From Rubellimicrobium roseum (GTDB lineage: Bacteria > Pseudomonadota > Alphaproteobacteria > Rhodobacterales > Rhodobacteraceae): DNA of 64,000 bases. The stretch's first letter is position 1, and each line of letters begins with the position of its first letter. Location: the NCBI RefSeq assembly GCF_006152145.1, contig NZ_VDFV01000001.1, positions 248,001 through 312,000 of the forward strand. Direction: 5' to 3'. The notes beneath the pieces are model-generated. The model saw nothing but the letters and a program-made list of their open reading frames with translations. It was not told the DNA's origin and made no database searches. This document shows, one piece after another, positions 16,736 to 23,900 of the stretch. The translations under genes were made by a program, and so were the position numbers.

Positions 16736-17338
16736 ATCAGCGTCCGGCTTTATCTGATCCGCCACGCCACCCACGCGGATTTCGGGCACCGGCTCACCGG
16801 CCGGGCCGCAGGCGTGCCCCTCACGCCCGAGGGCGAGCGGCAGGCCGCTGCGCTGGGCCGTCACCTCTCTGGAGAAGGGCTGACCGCCATCCACACCAGC
16901 TCCCGCGAGCGCGCCCGCGCCACGGCCGAAGCCATAGCCCAAGCGACTGGCGCACCTCTCGCGGTGGTCGAAGCGCTGGACGAGATCGACTTCGGCGACT
17001 GGACGGGCACCGAGTTCGCCACCCTGTCCGGCCAGCCCGCCTGGGATGACTGGAATAATCGCCGCGCCAGCGCACGCATCCCGCGCGGCGAGAGCATGGC
17101 CGAGGCCGCCGCCCGCATCGAGATCCATGTGGCGTCGCTCTCGATGCGCTCGAGCGAGCGGATCGCCCTCGTCACCCACTGCGACATGATCCGCGCCCTC
17201 GTGGCCCGCGTGCTGGGCCTGTCGCTCGACCACCTCCTGCGCTTTGAGATCGGACCCGCCTCGATCAGTCGCTTGGAGGCCGGGCGCTGGGGCGCTCGGG
17301 TGCTTTCCCTCAACGAATCCATCGGAATGACCGCATGA
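16736..17338 (+). CDS. Histidine phosphatase family protein with an apparent non-standard start
   Basis: Phosphoglycerate-mutase-like phosphatase of about 200 residues. The catalytic RHG-type motif is LIRHATHAD near the N-terminus, the second Arg is in SSRERARATAEA, the Glu in LDEIDFGDWTG, and the second His in LVTHCDMIRAL. The first standard start codon in frame (GTG at 16814) lies after the catalytic RHA, so it cannot be the true start. The frame begins after a TAG at 16715 and contains only ATC at 16736 as a plausible near-cognate start, preceded by GGGGGG. Either ATC is used, or a former ATG has mutated, or there is a base error. The gene overlaps the methyltransferase by four bases. It may dephosphorylate a glycosyl-inositol phosphate, by analogy with mycothiol synthesis (inference). 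Confidence 0.78.
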   Translation: MSVRLYLIRHATHADFGHRLTGRAAGVPLTPEGERQAAALGRHLSGEGLTAIHTSSRERARATAEAIAQATGAPLAVVEALDEIDFGDWTGTEFATLSGQPAWDDWNNRRASARIPRGESMAEAAARIEIHVASLSMRSSERIALVTHCDMIRALVARVLGLSLDHLLRFEIGPASISRLEAGRWGARVLSLNESIGMTA

Positions 17339-18114
17339 AGGACGTGCCTGAACCCGGCAACGACGACCTCGCCCGCCGCATCGAAGCCCTGGGACCCTGG
17401 TTCCATAACCTGAGGCTCGGTGGCATCGAGACGGCGCCCGGCCATTTCCTGGGCGACTTTCCCCGCACCAAGTTCGAGCGGTTCGCCCATGCGATCCCTG
17501 AACGCCTCGATGGCAAGTCCGTGCTCGACATCGGGTGCAACGCCGGCTTCTACAGCTTGGAGTTGAAGCGGCGCGGCGCCTCGCGCGTGCTCGGCATCGA
17601 CCATGACGAGCATTATCTTCGACAGGCGCGGCTCGCGGCCGAGATCGAGGGCTTGGAGATCGAGTTCCGGCAACTCGAAGTCTACGACGTGGGAGCGCTG
17701 GGCGAGACGTTCGACGTCGTGGTCTTCATGGGCGTGCTCTACCACCTGCGTCACCCCCTTCTGGCGCTCGACCTCATCCGCGAGCATGTCTGCGGCGACC
17801 TGATGGTCTTCCAGTCCCTCTTGCGCGGCCCGGAGCAGGTGCTGGACGTGCCGGAGGAGGCGCCTTTCTCCGAGGAGGCGATGTTCGAGACCGCCGGCTA
17901 TCCGGCCGCATACTTCATCGAGCATCTCTATGCCGACGACTGGACCAACTGGTGGGTCCCGAACCGCGCGGGCGTCGAGGCCATGCTGCGGGCCTCGGGC
18001 TTCTCCATCGAGACGCGCGCGTCCGAGGACGTCTATATCTGCCGCCGCGCCGAGGTGCCCTATGCGCAATGGGGCGCGGGCGCGGCCTATCCGGCAAGGG
18101 GAGCCGCGCGATGA
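17335..18114 (+). CDS. SAM-dependent methyltransferase (CmoB-like, TIGR04290-type)
   Basis: Class I methyltransferase of 259 residues. The SAM-binding motif I is VLDIGCNAGFYSLE (around residue 64), followed by acidic loop GIDHDEHY and motif LEVYDVGALGETFDVVVFMGVLYHLRHP. Regions before and after match the CmoB-like fold, and the WF(H)NLRLGGIET and DDWTNWWVPN segments fit a family annotated as TIGR04290, known from gene neighbourhood only; I state that match from memory. Its substrate is probably the sugar or inositol product of the operon, but this is not shown. It starts at an ATGA overlap with the phosphatase and ends at an ATGA overlap with the next gene, so translation is tightly coupled. 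Confidence 0.87.
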   Translation: MKDVPEPGNDDLARRIEALGPWFHNLRLGGIETAPGHFLGDFPRTKFERFAHAIPERLDGKSVLDIGCNAGFYSLELKRRGASRVLGIDHDEHYLRQARLAAEIEGLEIEFRQLEVYDVGALGETFDVVVFMGVLYHLRHPLLALDLIREHVCGDLMVFQSLLRGPEQVLDVPEEAPFSEEAMFETAGYPAAYFIEHLYADDWTNWWVPNRAGVEAMLRASGFSIETRASEDVYICRRAEVPYAQWGAGAAYPARGAAR

Positions 18115-19034
18115 TCGACTCGGTGATGTTCTGGAACGAGCCCAACAACAAGTCCCACTGGGACCCGGCGCTCGATCCCGACTGGTCGCGGTTCGCCGCG
18201 ATGATCAACCTTGCGGGGTCGGCCGTCGCGGGCGTGAATCCCGGCATGACGCGGGTTCTGGGAGGCATCTCGCCCATCGACCCCAACTATATCCGGCATC
18301 TGGGGACCCTGGGCGTGCTCGACAGCGTCGACGTGATCGCCGTCCATGGGTTCCCGCTCGACTGGAACCTGTGGCAGATTCATGAATGGCCCGCCAAGGT
18401 CGCCGAGATCGAGGCCGTGGCGCCCCATCACCCCGTCTGGGTGAGCGAGGTGGGCGTAGGCTCGTTCGGGGCCGAGGAGGTGCAGGTCTTCGGCGTCCAG
18501 AAGACGGCGGAGCTGCTCGTCGGCCGCGTTCCCCGCGTCTACTGGTATTCGCTCTTCGACCTGCCGCGCGAATGGGGGGCCACGACACGGCACAAGGAGG
18601 CCGAAGGGTCGAGCTACTACCGTCACTTCTACATGGGCCTCATCCGTGAGGACGGCACCCCGAAGCCGGGCCTTGATGCCTACGCGCCCCATGCAGCCGA
18701 GATGGGCCTCATGCAGTGGTTCCACTTCGAGGACCCGCGCCTGCCAACGGCCGTGGAATGGATGAAGCGGCTGGACGTGCGGCACCTGCGCACCGGACTT
18801 TCCTGGGCCGACAGCTTTCGCCCTAACGCTCTCGACTGGTTCGACCGCCAGATGGAGGCGCTTCAGGATTTCGACGTGATGGTGACCTTCTGCTTCACCC
18901 CCGAGCACCTGGGCCAGGGCCGCCACCACACGAGCCCGCCGGACGACCCGCAGCAGTTCGCGGACTTCTGCGCGGCCATGATCGAACGCTACGCGCCCGC
19001 GATGCCCGCGCGCGCCACCGCAGGGAGGATCTGA
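18111..19034 (+). CDS. Glycoside-hydrolase-like protein, apparently circularly permuted TIM barrel
   Basis: Protein of 307 residues resembling clan-A glycoside hydrolases (GH39-like). The acid/base motif WNEP, normally at the end of strand 4 in mid-protein, is at residues 8-11. The nucleophile motif VSEVG is at 111-115, WYSLFDLP at 145-152. After the expected end of the barrel (about residue 195) the chain continues with MQWFHFEDP, LRTGLSWADSFRP and VTFCFTPEH, which look like strands 1 to 3 of the same fold, and ends at MIERYAP where strand 4 would begin. The order is therefore second half then first half. Both catalytic Glu residues (10 and 113) are present. There is no signal peptide. It may hydrolyse or transglycosylate the operon's product, or be a binding protein. 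The start is the ATGA overlap. Confidence 0.75.
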   Translation: MIDSVMFWNEPNNKSHWDPALDPDWSRFAAMINLAGSAVAGVNPGMTRVLGGISPIDPNYIRHLGTLGVLDSVDVIAVHGFPLDWNLWQIHEWPAKVAEIEAVAPHHPVWVSEVGVGSFGAEEVQVFGVQKTAELLVGRVPRVYWYSLFDLPREWGATTRHKEAEGSSYYRHFYMGLIREDGTPKPGLDAYAPHAAEMGLMQWFHFEDPRLPTAVEWMKRLDVRHLRTGLSWADSFRPNALDWFDRQMEALQDFDVMVTFCFTPEHLGQGRHHTSPPDDPQQFADFCAAMIERYAPAMPARATAGRI

Positions 19035-19035
19035 G

Positions 19036-20151
19036 GTGCCCGACGGAAGTCTCGCCCGCGAGGGCATCAACGTCGCCATCGTGGGCATGGGCAACTGCGC
19101 GAGCTCGCTCGTGCAGGGGATCGCCCTGTATCGCGACCACGACAGGAACGAGCACACGGGCCTCATGCACTGGGACCTCGGCGGTTACCGGCCCAGCGAC
19201 ATCCGTATCGTCGCGGCTTGGGACATCGACCGGCGCAAGGTCGGGCAGGACGTCGCCCGCGCCATCTTCGAGAAGCCCAATTGCACCGCCATCTTCTGCG
19301 CCGATGTGCCCGAAACCGGCGCGAAGGTACGGATGGGCAAGGTTCTCGACGGCTTCGCGCCGCACATGGCCGAACAGCCCGAACATCGCACCTTCCTGAA
19401 GGCCGACCTGCCCGAGCCCGATCGCGACGAGGTCGTTCGCACCCTGCGCGAGACGGGGACTCATGTCCTGATGAACTATCTTCCCGTGGGCAGCCAGAAG
19501 GCGACCGAGTTCTACGCCGAATGCGCCATCGAGGCTGGTGTCGCCTTCGTCAACAACATTCCCGTCTTTATCGCTTCGGACCCTGCCTGGGCCCAGCGCT
19601 TCGCCGCGGCGGGCGTGCCCATCATCGGTGACGACATCAAGGCGCAGGTGGGCGCCACCATCGTCCATCGGGTGCTCACGGACCTCTTCGCCAAGCGCGG
19701 CGTGCGGCTCGACCGGACCTACCAGCTCAACACCGGGGGAAACACCGACTTCCTCAACATGTGGGCCCGCGACCGGGTGGCCTCCAAGAAGATCTCCAAG
19801 ACCGAGGCCGTGCAGGCCGTCGCCGGTCAGCGGCTCGACTGGGAGAACATCCATGTCGGGCCGTCGGACTACGTCCCTTGGCAGAACGACAACAAGGTGG
19901 CCTTCATCCGGCTTGAGGGCACCATGTTCGGGGGCGTGCCCATGCACATGGAGCTCCGCCTTTCGGTCGAGGACTCGCCGAATTCCGCGGGCGTCGCCAT
20001 CGACCTGATCCGCTGCGCCAAGCTGGCCCGCGACCGGGGCCTCGCCGGTCCCATCGAGGCGCCGGCCGCCTTTTTCTGCAAGCACCCACCCCGGCAGATG
20101 CAAGACGACCTGGCCTATCAGGCCGTCGAGGATTTCATCCGCGAAGGCTGA
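19036..20151 (+). CDS. ino1: myo-Inositol-1-phosphate synthase
   Basis: Converts glucose 6-phosphate to 1L-myo-inositol 1-phosphate using bound NAD. The protein has 371 residues, the bacterial/archaeal short type. The NAD-binding motif GMGNCASSLVQG is near residue 17; core motifs TGTHVLMNYLPVGSQKAT, NNIPVFIASDPAW, GDDIKAQVGATIVHRVL, QLNTGGNTDF and SKKISKTEAV are all present, including the Lys residues of the active site. A GTG start lies one base after the preceding stop region and follows GGGAGGA. It closes the operon; a strong hairpin terminator lies ten bases after its stop. Free inositol phosphate would feed the GT4 enzyme encoded upstream, as in mycothiol or phosphatidylinositol synthesis. 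Confidence 0.95.
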   Translation: MPDGSLAREGINVAIVGMGNCASSLVQGIALYRDHDRNEHTGLMHWDLGGYRPSDIRIVAAWDIDRRKVGQDVARAIFEKPNCTAIFCADVPETGAKVRMGKVLDGFAPHMAEQPEHRTFLKADLPEPDRDEVVRTLRETGTHVLMNYLPVGSQKATEFYAECAIEAGVAFVNNIPVFIASDPAWAQRFAAAGVPIIGDDIKAQVGATIVHRVLTDLFAKRGVRLDRTYQLNTGGNTDFLNMWARDRVASKKISKTEAVQAVAGQRLDWENIHVGPSDYVPWQNDNKVAFIRLEGTMFGGVPMHMELRLSVEDSPNSAGVAIDLIRCAKLARDRGLAGPIEAPAAFFCKHPPRQMQDDLAYQAVEDFIREG

Positions 20152-20160
20152 AACGGCAAG

Positions 20161-20186
20161 GCCCCCGGCCGAAAGGACCGGGGGCC
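20161..20186. terminator. Hairpin terminator between ino1 and the beta-helix gene
   Basis: GCCCCCGG and CCGGGGGC form an eight-base-pair stem around a nine-base loop. It separates two convergent transcription units and may serve both; neither side has a long T-run. Confidence 0.65.
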
Positions 20187-20220
20187 GTCGGGGTCTCTAG
20201 CTGCCCGTGGGAACGGGCGA

Positions 20221-22188
20221 TCAGGCCATCAGGCCAGTGTCCTGGTGCGACGGCACGAGGTCGAAGCGCGCGTCGTCCTCGGTCAGGTCCGCGACGGCGT
20301 AGTCGAGGTCCTGCTCCTGCGCCGAGCTGGCCGAAAGGACGTCGCTCGAGGCTGCGGGCCCCTCGCCACCCAACGTGATCTCGAATGCCGAGATGTCGCC
20401 GTTGAAGTTCGCGCGATCCCAGGGGCTGCCGAAGACCATGTCATGCGAGCCGAACCGGCTTCCGCCGACGACGCCATCGCAGTCGGTCTGGGCGGCCAGC
20501 TTGTCGTCCACCCAGATCTGAAGCTTGCCGTCCTCGAGGTTGACCACGATGGAGTGGTCCTTTCCGGCGGTGGCGTTGAGCGCGGCCCCCTTGGTCGTCA
20601 GGCTCACGGTGGTGTCACCCTCGCGCTGAATGCGGAAGTTCAACTCGCCCGTCGAAGTGACCGAGGCCAGGAAACTACCATGCATGCGGAAAAGCTCGCC
20701 CGCTGCGCCTGCTGCATCCGCATCCAGTTTGAAGGCGATCATCATGTCGTCGGTGCCGACGACCTCGTCCATGTGCTGGCGGTCCACCCGGGCCGTCACG
20801 CCCTTGGCGGTCAGCTGCATCCCGTCCGAAGTCATCGAGGGGGCCGCGCCCAAATCGACGGACTCGGTCCCGTCCCAGCCCACGAAACGACCGCTCACGA
20901 GTTTCAAGACGTCCGTTTCCGAAGCTGTCGGAACCTGAGGAACGTCGACGTCAGGCGCGGGCGTGGTCGGGTCAACAGGTTTGGCGACCGCGCCACTCAG
21001 TCCCTGCGTGAGCAGCGAGCCCGCATTGAGCTTGTCGATCTCGCTGCCCGTGAGGGCGACAAAGACGTGCTCGCCGGCAGCGTCGGTGAGGGAAGCCGCC
21101 GTGAAGAGCTTGCTGTAGTGGTTCGCCTTGGTGGCGTCCTGATCCTGAGCCACGATGTTGTCGGCCACCGTCCAGCCAGCCCTGGCATCCGGCAGGTAGG
21201 CCGTGATGTTCTTGGTCACGACGACGTTCTGCGAGCCCGAAGCGACACTGATCCGGGGGATCTCCACGCCGGAGTCCTTGCCGTCGTCAAACTCACCATC
21301 GGCCCGCAGGACCGAGTTGTTGCGGATCGTAAGCCCGTTCGTCTCACCCACGGTGATGCCGTGAGCATGGCTGTTCGTGACCGTGTTGTTCTCGATCAGG
21401 ATGTTCTGGTAGGCCATGGCGGCAAAGGACTTGCGCCCAAGATCCACTTCCTCGTTGCGCATGAAGATGGACTGGGTCCAGCCGCCGTCGCCAATGTCGA
21501 GCACGTTGTCGCGGATCGTTATGTTCTTCGACGGAACAACCGTGCCGGTCGTGAAGAACTGGATCATGTCAGCGTGATCCACGGAGGCATAGGACCGCTT
21601 GAAATCGTGAATGTGATTTCCTTCGATCAGGACGTCCTGTACCGCCGAAAAATTCATCCCATCCATCCGGATCGAATGAATGTCGTTATCGCGCACCGTC
21701 AGCTTGGAGTTACCAGTGTGGACCATGCCCCGATAGAAATCGAAGATCTCGTTATTCTCGATCACCACACCGGCGCTGCCGCGCACGAACAGGCCGACTC
21801 CATAGCCGAAGCCGTTCGCGGTGGCAGAAACGCCGCTCGCGAGGTCCCCGTCGAACGTGCTGTTGCGGATCGTGAGGTTGTCGCAAACGTCGAAGGTGAA
21901 GGGACGATAGGTGATCGGGTCGCCGGCTTCGAACTCATAATCGAACTTGATCGAATCGAAGGTCAGGTTCGACGCGCCCCGTGCGATGACGGAGTCGAAG
22001 ACCGCTGGGCGCGACGGGTCGGCCGACTTGATCGTGATGTTCGGCGGTAGATTGATGTCGAAATCAGTCTGCCTGTCCAGGCGGAACTCACCGTAGTTCC
22101 CGCTGCTCAGCAGGATCGTCTCGCCACCCTTGCAGGAGCCCAGAGCGGTATAGAGTTGTGACAGATTAGAAACGTTGATGGTCGACAT
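20221..22188 (-). CDS. Right-handed beta-helix protein with C-terminal lectin-like domain, probably type-I secreted
   Basis: Protein of 655 residues. Residues 1-350 form repeated beta-helix coils with many IENN, IRNN and VRDN turns, as in polysaccharide lyases and epimerases. A conserved cluster, IHSIRMDGMNF then NHIHDF and DHADMIQF (about residues 170-215), probably marks the active groove; the same cluster occurs in the paralogue at 28763. A Pro-rich linker (PTTPAPDVDVPQVP) leads to a LamG/concanavalin-like domain (about 440-620). No Sec signal peptide is visible, and the neighbouring genes encode a type I ABC exporter and HlyD adaptor, so export by that system is likely. The C-terminal 40 residues are acidic with Asp and Ala, as in type I secretion tails. 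Substrate unknown; the surrounding exopolysaccharide is a candidate. Confidence 0.8.
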   Translation of the reverse strand: MSTINVSNLSQLYTALGSCKGGETILLSSGNYGEFRLDRQTDFDINLPPNITIKSADPSRPAVFDSVIARGASNLTFDSIKFDYEFEAGDPITYRPFTFDVCDNLTIRNSTFDGDLASGVSATANGFGYGVGLFVRGSAGVVIENNEIFDFYRGMVHTGNSKLTVRDNDIHSIRMDGMNFSAVQDVLIEGNHIHDFKRSYASVDHADMIQFFTTGTVVPSKNITIRDNVLDIGDGGWTQSIFMRNEEVDLGRKSFAAMAYQNILIENNTVTNSHAHGITVGETNGLTIRNNSVLRADGEFDDGKDSGVEIPRISVASGSQNVVVTKNITAYLPDARAGWTVADNIVAQDQDATKANHYSKLFTAASLTDAAGEHVFVALTGSEIDKLNAGSLLTQGLSGAVAKPVDPTTPAPDVDVPQVPTASETDVLKLVSGRFVGWDGTESVDLGAAPSMTSDGMQLTAKGVTARVDRQHMDEVVGTDDMMIAFKLDADAAGAAGELFRMHGSFLASVTSTGELNFRIQREGDTTVSLTTKGAALNATAGKDHSIVVNLEDGKLQIWVDDKLAAQTDCDGVVGGSRFGSHDMVFGSPWDRANFNGDISAFEITLGGEGPAASSDVLSASSAQEQDLDYAVADLTEDDARFDLVPSHQDTGLMA

Positions 22189-22298
22189 TGTGTCCCTCGT
22201 GTTTGTCGCGCTGACTTATGCGTACAGTCGCTGTCTTTTGTTTCCCTCAAAGTGGTGACTTGTCGTAGAAAGCCAACCCCTGTCCAGACCGAATTAGG

Positions 22299-22403
22299 TC
22301 AGCATTCGCAATTGAGCGGATCCCTGCTGAATTGGCCGTACGGCTCGGGGAGAAGATAGTCCGCCATTTCGCCCGCAGGTTGCGAGCCGCGGATTGTGCT
22401 CAT
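22299..22403 (-). CDS. Possible 34-residue small protein
   Basis: A short frame starts ATGAGC and is preceded, eight bases away, by a perfect AAGGAG ribosome-binding site. The predicted peptide begins MSTIRGSQPAGEMADYLL and ends in NCEC. It lies on the same strand as, and 110 bases upstream of, the beta-helix gene, whose product also starts MSTI. I recognise no family. It may be a real small protein, a leader peptide for the secreted protein, or chance. The rest of the stretch between the beta-helix and HlyD genes holds nothing else I can name. Confidence 0.45.
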   Translation of the reverse strand: MSTIRGSQPAGEMADYLLPEPYGQFSRDPLNCEC

Positions 22404-22567
22404 CGGATTTTCTCCTTTGATGCGGAACGCATGTTCCCGCTTGGCGCCGGATTGCAGCCCTTCGAAAGGGACAATGGGCCCATATGGCGTCCCCTGCGGC
22501 GGCCCGACCGGTTGGCCTGCCGCCGACGGCCGGCGCACATTGCGTGACGGGGCATCTGCCCCTTGCC

Positions 22568-23884
22568 TCACGACTCGCGGAACGCGCGGTTCAGGTGGCT
22601 CGATATCGGATGGAGGAGGAAGGCCATGACCGAATGACCGCCTGTTTGAAGGAAGGCCTCGACAGGCATACCCGGAATTAGGGCGATATCGGAGCCCAGC
22701 CGGTCGAGCTCCTCGGGCGTGACCGACAGCGTGACCCGGTAGAAGGACTCGCCGCTCTGCGGATCGGTCACGGCCGCCGCCGGCACCTCGCGCACCTCGG
22801 CTTGAAGACGCGGGGTCGTCGCGGGGTCGAGAGGCGCGATGACGATCTCGGCGGGCTGGCCGGGATGCACCTGGTCGATGGCGCGGGGATCGACCCGCAG
22901 CTCGAACTCGACCCCAGTGCCGAGCGGCACCACCTGAAGGAGCGTGGCGCCGGGCGCGATCACGCCGCCCAGCGTCGCCACCTGCACGTCATGCACGACC
23001 CCCTCGGCCGGGCTGCGCACCACCGTCCGCTCGAGCTCGGCCGACCGGGTCACGATCTCGAGCATCAGCTCGTCCACCTGGGCCGAAGCTTCCCGGAGGT
23101 CGCTCGCCACGGACTCGCGGAACTCACGCTCCTTCTGAAGAGTGGCCAGGCGTGCGTCCTCCATCTCGATGCGGACCGAGGCGATCTCGGCCTCCAGCGA
23201 CTCGATCTCGCCGTCGATGCTCGCCACGCTCCGAGTGATGTCATTGAGCTCGCGCCCGGCCACCAGACCCTGCTCGTTGAGTGAGCGGGCATTGGCCAGG
23301 TCCTCTTCCAGCAGCGCCGCCTGCTCGCGCTTGGCGGCGATCTGGGCTTCCAGGCCATCGATGCGGGCCTCGGATTGCCGAAGCGCCTCCTGAAGCTGCG
23401 CCTGACCACCGGTCAGCACCTCGGCCCGGGCCGCGAAGATGCGGCGCTGCGCCTCTTCCTGCGCCGCCGTGGCGGGACGCGCGAAGGGCAACTCGGGATA
23501 GCGGAACACCGGCTCGGCCAAGCCCGCCTGCTCGGATTCGAGCCGGGCCCGGAGCGCCAGCGCATCCGCCAACCGCACGCGGGCGATGCCGAGGTTGGTC
23601 TCGACCAAGGTGGCGTCCAGCTGCACCAGCACGTCGCCTGCCTGCACGCGATCGCCGCTCCTGACGGCGATCTCGCGGACGATGCCTCCGTCGAGCGACT
23701 GAACGAGTTGCGGCTTGCCCGCGACCACGATCTGTCCGCCGCTGACCACGGCACCTTCGATCTGGGCAAGGCCGGCCCACCCTCCGAAGACGGCGGCCAA
23801 GAGCGCCAAGGCGGCGACGCCCCGCCGAATCGGCCTGCGCAGGTCGGTGACGGGAACGGAGTCGAGGGTGGCAGAAGCGGTCAT
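22568..23884 (-). CDS. HlyD-family type I secretion periplasmic adaptor (PrtE-like)
   Basis: Membrane fusion protein of 438 residues that links the inner-membrane ABC exporter to a TolC-like outer-membrane channel. A single transmembrane segment lies at about residues 22-42. The lipoyl half-motif VVSGGQIVVAGKPQLVQSLDGGIV and its partner VVRSPAEGVVHDVQVATLGGVI flank a long coiled-coil region (about 110-280) rich in Glu, Ala, Arg and Leu. A beta-barrel part with ELRVDPRAIDQVHPGQPAEI and the C-terminal AFLLHPISSHLNRAF segment are typical of PrtE/HlyD adaptors. It is 16 bases downstream of the ABC transporter on the same strand. No TolC gene is in the window. The beta-helix protein next door is the likely cargo. 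Confidence 0.92.
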   Translation of the reverse strand: MTASATLDSVPVTDLRRPIRRGVAALALLAAVFGGWAGLAQIEGAVVSGGQIVVAGKPQLVQSLDGGIVREIAVRSGDRVQAGDVLVQLDATLVETNLGIARVRLADALALRARLESEQAGLAEPVFRYPELPFARPATAAQEEAQRRIFAARAEVLTGGQAQLQEALRQSEARIDGLEAQIAAKREQAALLEEDLANARSLNEQGLVAGRELNDITRSVASIDGEIESLEAEIASVRIEMEDARLATLQKEREFRESVASDLREASAQVDELMLEIVTRSAELERTVVRSPAEGVVHDVQVATLGGVIAPGATLLQVVPLGTGVEFELRVDPRAIDQVHPGQPAEIVIAPLDPATTPRLQAEVREVPAAAVTDPQSGESFYRVTLSVTPEELDRLGSDIALIPGMPVEAFLQTGGHSVMAFLLHPISSHLNRAFRES

Positions 23885-23900
23885 GGAAGGCTCCTAGATC

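Noticed and set aside
16814-17338. Phosphatase starting at GTG 16814
   Set aside because: This start would remove the catalytic RHA motif that is clearly encoded upstream in the same frame.
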